Shown here: piece after piece, positions 1 to 10,098 of the stretch | Layout: each line of letters begins with the position of its first letter | How positions within the stretch are numbered: position 1 is the stretch's first letter | Origin: Chitinophagaceae bacterium | GTDB taxonomy: Bacteria > Bacteroidota > Bacteroidia > Chitinophagales > Chitinophagaceae | Assembly: GCA_020403425.1 (NCBI GenBank) | Contig: JADBXR010000005.1 | Location: forward strand, 124,001 to 188,000 | Reading direction: 5' to 3' | Length of the DNA stretch: 64,000 nt | Translations under genes and position numbers: made by a program | The notes under the pieces: generated by a model | The model's input: only the letters and a program-made list of their open reading frames with translations | Told to the model about the DNA's origin: nothing | The model's database searches: none

Positions 1-513
1 TATGTTTTTTTGACAGGCATTTTGTTATTAGGCACACAGGCAGAAGCACAGAAAGTATTCGGAACCCGCAATGGGAAGATCAGTTTTATTTCGCCAACAG
101 ATGAGGATGTAAAGGCAACCAACAACGAAGTGGCCAGCCGTTTAGCCGATAACGGCCAGATCACGTTCAGTGCCTTGATCAAGGGATTCAAATTCAGGTA
201 CGCCGAAATGCAGGAGCACTTCAACGACCAGTACCTGGAGAGCAATAAATTTCCGAGGGCCGATTTCAAGGGGAACATCGTTAACCTGAAGGACGTGAAT
301 TTTACCAAAGACGGCACCTACAAAGTAACCGTTAAAGGGGATCTTACCATGCACGGCGTGACCAAGAACCTGACCGCCAATGGTACCATTGAGATCAAAG
401 GCGGAAAACCGGTAGCTTCCTGCAAGTTTGTGATCCTGATGAAAGACTTTAACGTAGATGCTTCCAGCATCACTGAAAAAGTGAACGTGGAAGTGAACTG
501 CGCCTTTCAATAA
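1..513 (+). CDS. YceI family protein, 5' end cut by window
   Basis: Open from the first base of the window, so the true start and most of the signal peptide lie upstream; the visible N-terminus is the end of a hydrophobic leader finishing in an AEAQ-like cleavage site. The mature part is an approximately 150-residue YceI lipocalin-like beta-barrel with the typical DLTMHGVTKNL strand. YceI proteins are secreted or periplasmic binders of long isoprenoid-like ligands; the ligand here is unknown. It lies 29 bp upstream of a DUF5777 gene and is probably cotranscribed with it. Family assignment is firm, function is not. Confidence 0.85.
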   Translation, partial: YVFLTGILLLGTQAEAQKVFGTRNGKISFISPTDEDVKATNNEVASRLADNGQITFSALIKGFKFRYAEMQEHFNDQYLESNKFPRADFKGNIVNLKDVNFTKDGTYKVTVKGDLTMHGVTKNLTANGTIEIKGGKPVASCKFVILMKDFNVDASSITEKVNVEVNCAFQ

Positions 514-542
514 ACCATCGGTCACCCACTAAACTATAACCT

Positions 543-1445
543 ATGAAAAGCTTTGCACCAAGGCTACTGGCCATCTTGTGCCTGTCACTCACCTGTTTTA
601 CCGGCTCCACTCAACAGGTCGATCTGTTCAAAATGCAGGACAGCACCAATGCTGAAGAAAACAAACGCCTGGGCAAAGAACCGGTGATCAACACTTTTTA
701 CTCCACCCGCCTGGTGAACGGCCATACGGTCGAGATCCTGGGTGCCGGCAGCATGGACCTCCGCATCCACCACCGCTTTTCTCCTTTGAACATGGGCTTC
801 TATGATATGTTCGGACTGGATTACGCTTCCATGCGTATGGGTTTCGATTTTGGCCTGTCCAAGAACCTGATGGTGGGGATCGGTCGCTCTACCATCAATA
901 AAGAATACGATGGTTTCATCAAATACCGCCTGATGCACCAGCAGGAAGGAGCAGGCAAACCGCTCTCCATCACCCTACTTGGCGCCATGGCCTATCGGAA
1001 TATCAAAATGGACCCCAGCCTGAAAGTGACCGGAGCAGACCGTACTTATTACACTGCCCAACTGATGATCGCCAGGAAACTGAATACACACACATCTATA
1101 CAACTCTCTCCCACCTACACGCATTATAACCGCTTACTGTTCCTGAATGGTGGTTCGGTCGATCAGTTCGCCCTTGGCTTGCTGGCACGCCAGCGGATCA
1201 GCAAAAGGGTGAGCATCAACGTAGAATATTTTGCACAGACCAACAAATTCGATGGCATGCACGATCCCTTGTCGATCGGGGTCGACATCAATACCGGCGG
1301 TCACGTGTTCCAGCTCCATTTCACCAATGCCACAGGTATGAACGAACATAGTTTCCTCCATGAGACCACCGGTTCTTGGGGTAATGGGGATATCCGATGG
1401 GGCTTCAACATCTCCAGGATCTTCCATATCGGTAAAAAGAAGTAA
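543..1445 (+). CDS. DUF5777 family outer-membrane beta-barrel protein
   Basis: A 300-residue exported protein with signal peptide over about residues 1-23 (ends STQQ). The remainder alternates short beta strands rich in aromatic and glycine residues, as in an outer-membrane barrel, and resembles the Bacteroidota DUF5777 family, which I recall as often sitting next to YceI genes. No enzymatic motif is visible. It probably forms an operon with the preceding YceI gene; that pairing suggests a shared lipid or electron-carrier role, which is inference only. Confidence 0.7.
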   Translation: MKSFAPRLLAILCLSLTCFTGSTQQVDLFKMQDSTNAEENKRLGKEPVINTFYSTRLVNGHTVEILGAGSMDLRIHHRFSPLNMGFYDMFGLDYASMRMGFDFGLSKNLMVGIGRSTINKEYDGFIKYRLMHQQEGAGKPLSITLLGAMAYRNIKMDPSLKVTGADRTYYTAQLMIARKLNTHTSIQLSPTYTHYNRLLFLNGGSVDQFALGLLARQRISKRVSINVEYFAQTNKFDGMHDPLSIGVDINTGGHVFQLHFTNATGMNEHSFLHETTGSWGNGDIRWGFNISRIFHIGKKK

Positions 1446-1809
1446 AACACCCGGATCGAACAGCAGCTCTCTGCGAAACGACCTGTATCTGCGACCCTGC
1501 GGTGAAAAACCCGTTGACAGGCGTAATCATTCATCTTCACCGGATAGGTATAGGAAACACTGAGTTCAACAAGGTCTGTTCCGTTGCGCCTTATATTTTG
1601 TCATAAACCTCATCCATACTATCTTTGCCATCCTTACTACCAGGCGGATTTGTTTATTGTTCGGCCTGATCTTCCGCTTCGGCGGGAACAATCGAACTAA
1701 TAAACGTTTTGAAGTGACCCCCACTTACCTTCTCAAAGCGTTTACAGTTCGTTATTAATGTATCGCCATCGGCATGGCCAAAGCTTTGCAGATGGGTAAA
1801 ATGAATTGT
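1446..1809. other. Intergenic region upstream of split metH
   Basis: A spacer of about 360 bases. No credible coding frame is seen. It contains the branched hairpin annotated at 1651-1706 and, just before the start codon, AAGCTTTG at 1780-1787, a one-mismatch version of the TAnnTTTG promoter box. I found no S-box (SAM-I) core and no B12-box consensus by eye. Confidence 0.5.
1651..1706 (+). ncRNA. Structured leader hairpin with cUUCGg tetraloop, upstream of metH
   Basis: GTTTATTGTTCG (1652-1663) pairs perfectly with CGAAC plus AATAAAC (1693-1697 and 1699-1705), with only T1698 bulged. Inside, TTCCGC (1672-1677) pairs with GCGGGA (1682-1687) across a TTCG loop, giving an extra-stable C(UUCG)G tetraloop. 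There is no following T tract, so it is not an obvious terminator, and it ends about 100 bases before the metH start. Function unknown: it could be a regulatory leader or a stabilising structure. Confidence 0.45.
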
Positions 1810-2823
1810 ATGGATATCAGAAAAGAACTGGAGAAACGCATACTTGTGATCGATGGCGCCATGGGCACCATGATACAACGGCATAAACTGACCGAGGCCG
1901 ATTATCGTGGCGAGCGGTTCAAAGACTGGCATACCGATGTGAAAGGCAATAACGACCTGCTTTGCATTACCCAGCCCGAGATCATCAAGGGTATCCACAA
2001 ACAATACCTCGCTGCCGGTGCAGATATCATCGAGACCAACACTTTCAGCAGCACCACCATCGCCATGGCCGATTACGACATGCAGTCACTGGCCTATGAG
2101 CTGAATGTTGCAGCTGCCCGTTGTGCCAAGGATGCCGTAAAGGAATTCCTGGCAGAAAACCCCGGTGCTGCCCCGAAATTTGTGGCTGGTGCCATTGGCC
2201 CGCTGAATAAGACCCTCAGCCTGTCACCCGACGTGAACAACCCGGGCTACAGGGCCGTTACGTTCGATGAAGTGGTTGCCGCCTATTACGAGCAGATCAA
2301 AGGCCTGGTTGACGGCGGGGTGGACCTGTTACTGATCGAAACCATTTTCGACACACTGAATGCCAAGGGCGCCATTTTTGCCGCCAAAAAATATTTCCGC
2401 GATCACAAGAAAGAAGAATTACCCATCATGATCAGCGGTACCATTACGGATGCTTCCGGAAGAACGCTGAGCGGACAAACACTGGAAGCATTTTACACTT
2501 CCGTGATGCACGCCAGACCACTGAGTGTTGGTCTGAACTGCGCCCTGGGAGCCGCAGAAATGAGGAGTCATATAGAGGAGCTGTCGCAGATAGCGGCCTG
2601 TTATACCTCTGCATACCCGAACGCAGGTTTACCCAACGCCATGGGCGAGTACGATGAACAGCCCAGCGAAACCGCACATTTTATTGAAGAGTGGGCCAAA
2701 GAGGGTTTCGTGAACATCGTGGGAGGCTGTTGTGGTACCACACCAGACCATATCAAACACATAGCAGACCATGTGAAAAAGATCAGCCCAAGACCTCTGC
2801 CCGTTATAGAACACAGTTTATAA
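1810..2823 (+). CDS. metH: Methionine synthase, homocysteine-binding half (split MetH)
   Basis: A 337-residue homocysteine S-methyltransferase domain matching the N-terminal module of cobalamin-dependent MetH. The opening [25 protein letters not shown] block is typical. The zinc-binding cysteines are present: C244 in GLNCALG and C307/C308 in GGCCGT. ATGs at 1774 and 1801 are also in frame; 1810 gives the N-terminus usual for the family. The gene is 46 bp upstream of the rest of MetH on the same strand, so the two products presumably assemble into one enzyme that methylates homocysteine from methyl-tetrahydrofolate via cobalamin. Confidence 0.9.
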   Translation: MDIRKELEKRILVIDGAMGTMIQRHKLTEADYRGERFKDWHTDVKGNNDLLCITQPEIIKGIHKQYLAAGADIIETNTFSSTTIAMADYDMQSLAYELNVAAARCAKDAVKEFLAENPGAAPKFVAGAIGPLNKTLSLSPDVNNPGYRAVTFDEVVAAYYEQIKGLVDGGVDLLLIETIFDTLNAKGAIFAAKKYFRDHKKEELPIMISGTITDASGRTLSGQTLEAFYTSVMHARPLSVGLNCALGAAEMRSHIEELSQIAACYTSAYPNAGLPNAMGEYDEQPSETAHFIEEWAKEGFVNIVGGCCGTTPDHIKHIADHVKKISPRPLPVIEHSL

Positions 2824-2869
2824 ATGAATCAGCCTGTTTTGCCTGTAGCAACATAGAAAAAACGATAGT

Positions 2870-5584
2870 ATGAGCAGCACAACCATCAAACCTTATTTAC
2901 GTTTATCCGGACTGGAACCACTGGTGATCAGACCGGAAACGAACTTTGTGAATGTAGGTGAACGTACCAATGTAACCGGCTCCAAAAAATTCGCCCGCCT
3001 GATACGCGAGGGACATTTTGAGGAAGCTTTGTCCGTGGCCCGCCAACAGGTGGAAAACGGGGCGCAGATACTGGACGTGAACATGGATGATGCCATGCTT
3101 GACGGCGTGAATGCCATGACCACTTTTCTGAACCTGTTACAGAGCGAGCCGGATATTGCAAAGATCCCCATCATGATCGATAGTTCTAAATTCGAGATCA
3201 TAGAAGCGGGATTGAAGTGTGTACAGGGCCGCTGTATCGTGAACTCGATCTCCATGAAAGAAGGGGAAGAGAAATTCATTGAGCAGGCATTTACCTGTAA
3301 GGCCTATGGTGCGGCGGTGATCGTGATGGCTTTTGACGAAGTGGGACAGGCCGATACCAAGGAAAGAAAAGTAGAGATCTGTCACAGGGCCTACAAGATC
3401 CTTACAGAGAAAGTAGGATTTGACCCGCAGGATATCATATTCGACCCCAACATTTTTGCCATTGCCACAGGTATTGAGGAACACAATAACTACGCAGTGG
3501 ATTTCATTGAAGCCACCCGCGAGATCAAACAACTGATGCCGCTGACCAAAGTGAGCGGTGGTGTATCGAATGTATCCTTCTCTTTCCGGGGCAACGACCA
3601 TGTAAGGGAGGCCATCCACTCTGTATTCCTATTCCACGCCATTAAAGCGGGTATGGATATGGGTATCGTGAACGCCGGTCAACTGGTGGTGTACGATGAG
3701 ATCGAACCCACCCTGAAACAGTTATGTGAAGATGTGATCCTGAACCGTAACAATGACAGTAATGAGGCCACAGAAAAACTGATCGCTTTTGCAGAGACCG
3801 TAAAAGCAAAGGGCAAAGTGGAGGTAAAGGACGAGGCCTGGAGAAATGATACCGTTGAAAAACGCCTGGCGCACTCACTTATCAACGGTATCACCGATTA
3901 TATCGATGCAGATACCGAAGAAGCCCGCCAGAAATACCCCACTCCGCTGGAAGTGATCGAAGGACCGCTGATGGATGGAATGGGTATTGTAGGCGACCTG
4001 TTCGGCGCCGGCAAAATGTTCCTTCCCCAGGTAGTGAAGAGTGCCCGTGTGATGAAAAAAAGCGTGGCCATCCTTACCCCATACATCGAAGCGGAGAAAG
4101 AGGCCAGGAAACAGGCGCATCTTGCCGCAGGTACCAGCAACAGTGAGGCCGCAGGTGCCGCAAAGATCCTGCTGGCCACCGTGAAAGGTGATGTGCACGA
4201 TATCGGTAAGAACATCGTAGGGGTGGTTTTGGGCTGTAATGGTTACGACATCATTGATATGGGCGTGATGGTACCGGCCGACAAGATCTTAGAGACCGCA
4301 CAAAGAGAGAATGTAGATATCATCGGACTGAGCGGCTTGATCACGCCTTCCCTGGATGAGATGGTACATATTGCCAAAGAGATGAAACGCCGCAATATGC
4401 AGCAACCACTGCTGATCGGCGGTGCCACCACATCACGTATCCATACCGCCGTTAAAATTGCCCCTGAATACCCGGAAGGTGTTGTACATGTACTGGACGC
4501 ATCCAGAAGCGTTACGGTGGCAGGCTCCCTGTTGAGTAAAGAACAGAAGACCGATTTCCTGGAAGGTCTGCAAGTGGAATATGCCAAACTGAAAGAAGCT
4601 TTCGACAATAAAAAGACCGTAAAGACCTACCTACCCTACGCAGAAGCCTTACAGAATAAAGTGGCGGTTGACTGGGAACAACATATTACCCAAACACCCG
4701 GTTTTACCGGAACCAGGGTATGGGAAGACTATGACCTCAACAGCCTCCGACCATTCATTGACTGGAAACCGTTCTTCATTGCCTGGGAAATGCATGGCAA
4801 TTTTCCGGAGATCTTAACGGATAGTGTTGTAGGTAAAGAGGCCACCAAACTCTATAACGATGCCAACGCACTGATCGATAAGATCATTGCTGAGAAATGG
4901 CTGACGGCCAAGGGCACCATCGGTTTCTGGGAGGCCGCCAGCACTGGCGATGATGTGGAAGTGACCACACCCGAAGGACCGGTGCAACTGTCGTTCCTCC
5001 GTCAGCAGATCAAAAAAGCAGCAGATCAGCCCAACCTGTCACTGGCCGATTTTATCGCACCCAAGACCAGTGGCAAAAAAGATTATATCGGTGCTTTTGC
5101 CGTTACCCTGCACGGTATAGAAGCCCACATCAAACGTTTTGAAGCGAGCCATGATGATTATAATAAGATCATGCTGCAGGCCCTGGCCGACAGGTTCGCC
5201 GAAGCATTTGCCGAAGCCATGCACCAGCAGGTAAGAAAGGAATACTGGGGCTACGATAAAAATGAACAACTCAGCAACGAAGAGCTCATCAAAGAACAAT
5301 ATATGGGTATCAGGCCGGCACCAGGTTATCCTGCCTGCCCTGATCACACAGAAAAATACAAATTGTTCGGTCTGCTGAAAGCCACCGATACCATCGGCGT
5401 ACAACTGACCGAGAGCCTGGCCATGTACCCGGCCTCTTCTGTCTGTGGCTGGTATTTCTCGAACCCCAAGAGCCAGTATTTCGGAGTAGGTAAGATACAG
5501 CGTGATCAGCTGGAAGACTACGCCAAACGCAAAAACATGCCGATAGAAGAAGCAGAAAGATGGTTGAGTCCGGTGCTGGAGTAA
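2870..5584 (+). CDS. metH: Methionine synthase, folate/cobalamin/activation part (split MetH)
   Basis: A 904-residue protein holding the remaining MetH modules in order: pterin-binding barrel (about 1-300, [11 protein letters not shown] near the start), cap and B12-binding Rossmann domain (about 320-570) with the cobalamin-ligating D441-V-H443-D-I-G446 motif and SGL/GGATTS loops, and a C-terminal SAM-dependent reactivation domain ([14 protein letters not shown]). With the upstream 337-residue protein the total is close to the length of one-chain E. coli MetH (about 1,227 residues), so nothing seems missing. It provides the methyl shuttle and reductive reactivation for methionine synthesis. 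Confidence 0.95.
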   Translation: MSSTTIKPYLRLSGLEPLVIRPETNFVNVGERTNVTGSKKFARLIREGHFEEALSVARQQVENGAQILDVNMDDAMLDGVNAMTTFLNLLQSEPDIAKIPIMIDSSKFEIIEAGLKCVQGRCIVNSISMKEGEEKFIEQAFTCKAYGAAVIVMAFDEVGQADTKERKVEICHRAYKILTEKVGFDPQDIIFDPNIFAIATGIEEHNNYAVDFIEATREIKQLMPLTKVSGGVSNVSFSFRGNDHVREAIHSVFLFHAIKAGMDMGIVNAGQLVVYDEIEPTLKQLCEDVILNRNNDSNEATEKLIAFAETVKAKGKVEVKDEAWRNDTVEKRLAHSLINGITDYIDADTEEARQKYPTPLEVIEGPLMDGMGIVGDLFGAGKMFLPQVVKSARVMKKSVAILTPYIEAEKEARKQAHLAAGTSNSEAAGAAKILLATVKGDVHDIGKNIVGVVLGCNGYDIIDMGVMVPADKILETAQRENVDIIGLSGLITPSLDEMVHIAKEMKRRNMQQPLLIGGATTSRIHTAVKIAPEYPEGVVHVLDASRSVTVAGSLLSKEQKTDFLEGLQVEYAKLKEAFDNKKTVKTYLPYAEALQNKVAVDWEQHITQTPGFTGTRVWEDYDLNSLRPFIDWKPFFIAWEMHGNFPEILTDSVVGKEATKLYNDANALIDKIIAEKWLTAKGTIGFWEAASTGDDVEVTTPEGPVQLSFLRQQIKKAADQPNLSLADFIAPKTSGKKDYIGAFAVTLHGIEAHIKRFEASHDDYNKIMLQALADRFAEAFAEAMHQQVRKEYWGYDKNEQLSNEELIKEQYMGIRPAPGYPACPDHTEKYKLFGLLKATDTIGVQLTESLAMYPASSVCGWYFSNPKSQYFGVGKIQRDQLEDYAKRKNMPIEEAERWLSPVLE

Positions 5585-5648
5585 TGCAGCCGCAGTAGCC
5601 GTATTACTGTGGTTCACTGAATTTCTATACGATATGTCCGGTTCTAGC

Positions 5649-5656
5649 TAATTTTG
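5649..5656 (+). promoter_or_regulatory. TAnnTTTG promoter box
   Basis: TAATTTTG is a perfect Bacteroidota -7 element. It covers the TTG at 5654 that could otherwise start the next gene, which argues for the GTG start at 5678, about 15 bases after the predicted transcription start. No clear -33 TTTG is seen. Confidence 0.5.
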
Positions 5657-5677
5657 CCTGCAGAAAAACAAGCAACC

Positions 5678-6499
5678 GTGAGCATAAAACAAGTATTGAT
5701 CGCAACACTCTGTTGCCTGCCTTTCTTAGGCCTGGCGCAGGAGAAAAAGAAAAAAACAGAGCGCAAAGGTGAACTCTACTTTTCCTGGGGATACAACAAA
5801 GAATGGTATACCCGTTCCAATGTACGGGTGAACCAGCCATCTTTGAACAACGATTACACGTTACACAACGTACGTTCCAAAGACCATCCCGGATGGGATG
5901 AGGGTCTGTTAAGCATCCCCCTTAGCATCCCGCAATACAATTACCGGCTGGGTTATTTCTTCAACAAGAAAAAAGGACTGGCCTTCGAGATCAATTTCGA
6001 TCATACCAAACACCTGATACGTGATGGGCAGGATGTCCGCATATCCGGAACGCTCGGCGGCAGGCAGGTGGATTCAACGATCAACTTTTCGGAAGCCAAC
6101 GGTTTTTATTATTACCTGAACAACGGCGCCAATTTCCTGCTGTTCAATATTGTAAAGAGATGGAACTGGCAGGAAAGTAAAAACGGAAAGTTCAAGCTGG
6201 ACCTATTGGGCAAAGCGGGCATTGGCCCTGTGATACCGCATGTGCAGAACAGCCTTTTCGGCAAAGCCAATGATCCGGGTTTTCAGATCGGCGGGTGGAA
6301 CATGGGCGTAGAAGCCGCAGTTCGCGCCACTTTCAACAAATGGGTGTTTCTTGAATTCTCCAATAAACTGGATTATGCCCGTTACTCAGATCTGAAAGTG
6401 TACCAGGGAAAGGCCCGCCAGGCTTTTGGCACTTACGAGCTGATCCTGAACCTCGGATTCACCATCAATGCGGGTAAAAAAGTTACGGAAGGAAACTGA
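5678..6499 (+). CDS. Putative outer-membrane beta-barrel protein
   Basis: 273 residues from the GTG start; signal peptide about residues 1-20 (hydrophobic core, ends LGLAQ). A lysine-rich stretch follows, then alternating amphipathic strands with many aromatic girdle residues and a C-terminal strand typical of outer-membrane barrels. I do not recognise a named family and see no catalytic motif. It stands alone between metH and a convergent LOG-family gene, with only 4 bp between the two stop codons. An in-frame TTG at 5654 is less likely because it lies in the promoter box. Confidence 0.65.
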   Translation: MSIKQVLIATLCCLPFLGLAQEKKKKTERKGELYFSWGYNKEWYTRSNVRVNQPSLNNDYTLHNVRSKDHPGWDEGLLSIPLSIPQYNYRLGYFFNKKKGLAFEINFDHTKHLIRDGQDVRISGTLGGRQVDSTINFSEANGFYYYLNNGANFLLFNIVKRWNWQESKNGKFKLDLLGKAGIGPVIPHVQNSLFGKANDPGFQIGGWNMGVEAAVRATFNKWVFLEFSNKLDYARYSDLKVYQGKARQAFGTYELILNLGFTINAGKKVTEGN

Positions 6500-6503
6500 T
6501 CGC

Positions 6504-7235
6504 TTATCTTTTTTCGAATAACCACCAGAGCCTTTTTCTCGGTTTTACCTTAAAATTGGCTGAGATATACGTTTGTATATAATGGATGGCTTCATCGATA
6601 TCATCGGTCAGCAGTATCAGTTGCTTATCTGCCGGTGATATCGTTCCCTTTTCCACCATCGTATCGATCGCCTGCATCAGCGGAGCAAAGTACTCCTTAC
6701 CATACAGTACAATAGGAAAATCATTGATCACGTCCGTCTGCGCCAGCGTGATCGTTTCAAACAGCTCATCCATGGTACCAAAACCACCGGGCATGATGAT
6801 GAATGCGTAGGAATATTTTACCAGCAATACTTTCCGGACAAAGAAATAATCGAACGTGATCCATTTCTGCATGTAGGGATTGGGGTGCTGTTCAAAGGGC
6901 AATTTGATATTACAGCCCACCGATTGCCCGCCGTTCTCAAAAGCCCCCCGGTTGGCCGCTTCCATGATGCCGGGGCCGCCGCCCGTCATAGTGGTAAAGC
7001 CCAGGCCAGCTATCCGTTTCCCAAACTCACGTGCAGCCTCATAATAAAGGTCCCCTTCCCTGAACCGGGCCGATCCGAACACGGTAATACAGGGTCCCAG
7101 AAAGTGCAGCGTACGGAATCCCTTGATCATCTGCCGGAACACATTCCAGGCAAAAAAGAATTCATTGATCCTGGGTTTGGGACCATCCAGGTAAACAAAT
7201 TTCTCGGCAGGTATGATCCGTTCTGTTTTATCCAT
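6504..7235 (-). CDS. TIGR00730/LOG family Rossmann-fold protein
   Basis: 243 residues with both hallmark motifs of the lysine decarboxylase-like/LOG family: GGGPGIMEAAN at about 85-95 and PGGFGTMDE at 149-157. LOG enzymes are nucleoside 5'-monophosphate phosphoribohydrolases that release the base (cytokinin in plants, ordinary purines or pyrimidines in many bacteria). The N-terminal 45 residues extend beyond minimal LOG proteins, as in longer bacterial homologues. Cytosolic, no signal peptide. The in vivo substrate cannot be read from sequence; nucleotide salvage is the likely role. Confidence 0.85.
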   Translation of the reverse strand: MDKTERIIPAEKFVYLDGPKPRINEFFFAWNVFRQMIKGFRTLHFLGPCITVFGSARFREGDLYYEAAREFGKRIAGLGFTTMTGGGPGIMEAANRGAFENGGQSVGCNIKLPFEQHPNPYMQKWITFDYFFVRKVLLVKYSYAFIIMPGGFGTMDELFETITLAQTDVINDFPIVLYGKEYFAPLMQAIDTMVEKGTISPADKQLILLTDDIDEAIHYIQTYISANFKVKPRKRLWWLFEKR

Positions 7236-7319
7236 TTTCTATTCTTATATTCAACAACAATTCAAATTAGCATAAAATTTGCTGCAGTAAAGATACGACT
7301 GACTTAACTGCCTTTATTT

Positions 7320-8702
7320 ATGAGGAAAATAACGATCTGCCTGCTGGTATTACTGCTTACAAACAGCCTCCCGGCCCAGAAAAAAGTGGTACTGGAAAAA
7401 TTTCGCTGCTATAATATGAATAACCCGGTGTTGAGTTATCTGGGCAACAGTGATATCAGAAAAACCGTTGCCACCTACTTACACCAATCCCTGCTTCAGC
7501 AACAGATGTACCTGGCAGATACCAGTGGTTTCGAAGTTGAGCTGCTCGATTTCAATTTTGTGGAGCCGGTCATCAAACCTGAATACACGGATAACGATAC
7601 GAGCAACCTCCATATATACGTCGATCTCATTGAGCTCGACCCCTATTATTTTTTCAGGTCAGGCGAATACCAGTCTGAGGACAGCAGCCTGATCAAAAGG
7701 GTGAAAACGGTCTTCCTGCTCACTACCCGTTTTTTTACAGCAGACAAAAAACCCCTGAACAGGGAAACCCTGGCCATTGCCGTTGGTGAAGCGACCACGC
7801 CAGGTATCGGCAACCCTTATAATAATGGTATCCGGTTCACAGACCTCACGGTAACTCCGAAAACCTTTACAGACCTTTTCAAAACAGCCAGCGCCATGCT
7901 GTTGCGGCCGAACAATGATCTTTCCTTGATAGAGCTGCGTCTGCAACCTGCCTATTATGCAGACAATTACCTGCTGCCCAAGACCAGTCACAAGCCCAGG
8001 ATCTTCGTAACAGATAACAACAACATCAGCACTTACCGTTGGGGGAACCAGGCAGAAATGATCAGGAACGGTGAAGCCCTTTATGTGGAGATCCGCATCA
8101 AGGGTAAAAAAGCAGAGAAATACCCAGACGATCTTACGGCGGCCATTAAAGGCACCGAAAGGTTCTCCGCCTCCGATTATGTGTTTCTCCGGCAGGAAGG
8201 CAGGGATGTGACCAGGGACAGGAACTATCTGATCCAGCTGGTTACACAGGTAGATCCGGACAATATTCCGCATGACAGGAGGTATCTATTCACCAACTTC
8301 CTGGCGGGTGATTTTCAGTATCTTTTTCTGGAAAAAGATACACTGGCCAAATTCTCTATCCTGAAACAGGTAAAGGAAAAGAACAACAAGTTATATCCCA
8401 ACCTGTTATCCAACGGGTACGATAGCAGCAACCTATACAGTCTGCCCGCCCCCATCAGCAACGTCACTGAATGGTCTGTCGTGTACAACTATATCCTCAA
8501 TGGATCCTTGGGCGGTACGCCGTTCCAGGTCAAATGCAGTGGCACAGACAATACCGTTAGGGAGATCTTTCTGGCCGGCAAACTGGTTTGCATTGCGCAG
8601 GGAAAATATCGTCCGGAAAAGTTTGTCGTTTTTGATGCATCTTTATCCGCGGAAAAACTGAACCAGTTATTCCTGATCAGTTTCAACCGTTTTCTTGAAT
8701 GA
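7320..8702 (+). CDS. Exported protein of unknown function
   Basis: 460 residues, signal peptide about 1-20 (MRKITICLLVLLL..., ends PAQ). The body is polar, with no membrane segments and no motif I recognise. Two dispersed blocks begin with similar hydrophobic strands, but I cannot confirm an internal duplication. The stop codon is 14 bp upstream of the exonuclease III ATG (an upstream ATG at 8699 overlaps the stop), so the two are likely cotranscribed, which may be coincidental for function. Probably periplasmic or surface exposed. Confidence 0.6.
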   Translation: MRKITICLLVLLLTNSLPAQKKVVLEKFRCYNMNNPVLSYLGNSDIRKTVATYLHQSLLQQQMYLADTSGFEVELLDFNFVEPVIKPEYTDNDTSNLHIYVDLIELDPYYFFRSGEYQSEDSSLIKRVKTVFLLTTRFFTADKKPLNRETLAIAVGEATTPGIGNPYNNGIRFTDLTVTPKTFTDLFKTASAMLLRPNNDLSLIELRLQPAYYADNYLLPKTSHKPRIFVTDNNNISTYRWGNQAEMIRNGEALYVEIRIKGKKAEKYPDDLTAAIKGTERFSASDYVFLRQEGRDVTRDRNYLIQLVTQVDPDNIPHDRRYLFTNFLAGDFQYLFLEKDTLAKFSILKQVKEKNNKLYPNLLSNGYDSSNLYSLPAPISNVTEWSVVYNYILNGSLGGTPFQVKCSGTDNTVREIFLAGKLVCIAQGKYRPEKFVVFDASLSAEKLNQLFLISFNRFLE

Positions 8703-8716
8703 CCCAAACCTCTCAC

Positions 8717-9493
8717 ATGCGTATCATCTCTTATAATGTGAACGGCATACGTGCCGCTATTAAAAAAGGATTGTTGGACTGGCTGCAGACAGACCCCGCC
8801 GACGTGATCTGTCTGCAGGAGACCAAGGCCAACAAAGAAGATGTTGACCTGAAAGAACTGGAAACGCTGGGTTACCAGTCGTACTGGTTCTCTGCCCAGA
8901 AAAAAGGGTACAGTGGTGTGGCCATACTGACCAAGGTAAAACCGGATAATATCGAATATGGCCATGCCAAAGAGCAAAGTGATTTTGAAGGAAGGGTGAT
9001 CCGTGTCGATTTTGGTGATGTTACGCTCATCAACGCCTATTATCCTTCCGGCACCAGTGGCGATGAGCGGCAGACCTACAAATACCATTGGCTGGATGAG
9101 TTCTTTGATTATTTACAGGACCTTCGCAAAACACGCAAGAAACTGATCGTGGTAGGGGATTATAATATCGCCCATAAGGAAGTGGATATCCATGATCCCA
9201 AAGGCAATAAAAAATCATCCGGGTTCTTACCGGAAGAACGAGCCTGGATGGACAAGTTCCTGCAGCACGATTGGGTGGACACATTCCGGGAACTGAACCC
9301 CGAAGCTGTTGGTGCGTACTCCTGGTGGAGCCAGCGGTTCCCTACCGTACGACTGCAGAACAAAGGATGGAGGATCGATTATATCTGTATCACCCAAAGC
9401 CTGAGAACACAACTGAAGGATGCGCGTATCTATCCCGATGTCAAACACAGCGATCACTGCCCGATCTATGCAGAGATCACCATCAAAAAATAA
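8717..9493 (+). CDS. xth: Exodeoxyribonuclease III
   Basis: 258 residues of the ExoIII/APE1 endonuclease-exonuclease-phosphatase fold, starting MRIISYNVNGIRAA. Metal and catalytic residues are in place: E35 (LQETK), D148 and N150 (GDYN), and D246-H247 (SDHCP). The enzyme incises DNA at abasic sites and removes 3' blocking groups in base-excision repair. An ATG at 8699 overlapping the upstream stop would add six residues; 8717 matches the family's usual start. The DUF4286 gene follows after 4 bp. Confidence 0.95.
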   Translation: MRIISYNVNGIRAAIKKGLLDWLQTDPADVICLQETKANKEDVDLKELETLGYQSYWFSAQKKGYSGVAILTKVKPDNIEYGHAKEQSDFEGRVIRVDFGDVTLINAYYPSGTSGDERQTYKYHWLDEFFDYLQDLRKTRKKLIVVGDYNIAHKEVDIHDPKGNKKSSGFLPEERAWMDKFLQHDWVDTFRELNPEAVGAYSWWSQRFPTVRLQNKGWRIDYICITQSLRTQLKDARIYPDVKHSDHCPIYAEITIKK

Positions 9494-9497
9494 CAAC

Positions 9498-9803
9498 ATG
9501 CTGATCTATAATGTAACCACCAAAGTGAGTTGGGCCATTCATGAGGCCTGGGTAAAATGGATGCTGGAAAAACATATCCCCGAAGTGATGGAGAAAGGTG
9601 GTTTCAGCGAATACCGGTTTGCCCGTTTACTGGAAACGGACGAAACCGAGGGACCCACTTATACCACACAATTTTATGCTGCCAACAGGGACGTGTACGA
9701 ACGCTACCTGGCAGAACATGCCACAGCTTTACGAAAAGACGCACTGGATAACTGGGGCGATCAGTTCATCGGTTTCCGCTCACTTATGGAACTTGTGAAT
9801 TGA
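9498..9803 (+). CDS. DUF4286 family protein
   Basis: 101 residues beginning MLIYNVTTKVSWAIHEAWVKWM, the conserved opening of DUF4286, a small cytosolic Bacteroidota family with a ferredoxin-like alpha/beta pattern. No catalytic residues are known to me. It starts 4 bp after xth, so it is translated from the same message. The open frame continues upstream of the ATG inside xth, but 9498 fits the family start. Function unknown. Confidence 0.8.
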   Translation: MLIYNVTTKVSWAIHEAWVKWMLEKHIPEVMEKGGFSEYRFARLLETDETEGPTYTTQFYAANRDVYERYLAEHATALRKDALDNWGDQFIGFRSLMELVN

Positions 9804-10037
9804 GTGTGGATAGTTTCACGAATTCGTTTTGGCAATCACAAATCTTTGTTATATTCCCCTAAAACCCGCTCAGGCATTGAATTTCAGCCGTTTTTTCGTG
9901 AAACGCTTGCTACACAAGGGTTTCAGCAGGAATACCTGAAATTTTACAACGTCAGCCACAGCCATCCATTCAGCTGAAATCCTTTATACATAGGGGTTTT
10001 ACGCAAACAAACCGTGCACAAAAAAATAATAAAATAT
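9804..10037. other. Spacer before the HU promoter
   Basis: No gene. The stretch holds several TTTCAGC/GCTGAAA-type half-palindromes (around 9883, 9921-9940 and 9972), one of which can fold as TTTCAG...CTGAAA. These could be protein-binding sites or remnants of older repeats; nothing decisive is visible. Confidence 0.3.
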
Positions 10038-10067
10038 TTTGTTGATTGCGAAAAGCCAATAAATTTG
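10038..10067 (+). promoter_or_regulatory. Promoter of the HU gene
   Basis: TTTG at 10038-10041, an 18-bp spacer and TAAATTTG at 10060-10067 form a near-ideal Bacteroidota -33/-7 promoter in an AT-rich tract. Predicted transcription start is about 10073-10075, giving a leader of roughly 25 bases before the HU ATG. Confidence 0.75.
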
Positions 10068-10098
10068 TTCCAGTTATTAAAACATTAAAAACACATCT

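Noticed and set aside
142..525. Minus-strand open frame inside the YceI gene
   Set aside because: It is antisense to a clear YceI protein and shows no family pattern.
1446..1809. SAM-I or cobalamin riboswitch upstream of metH
   Set aside because: No S-box core or B12 box seen by eye; only a hairpin of unknown type remains.
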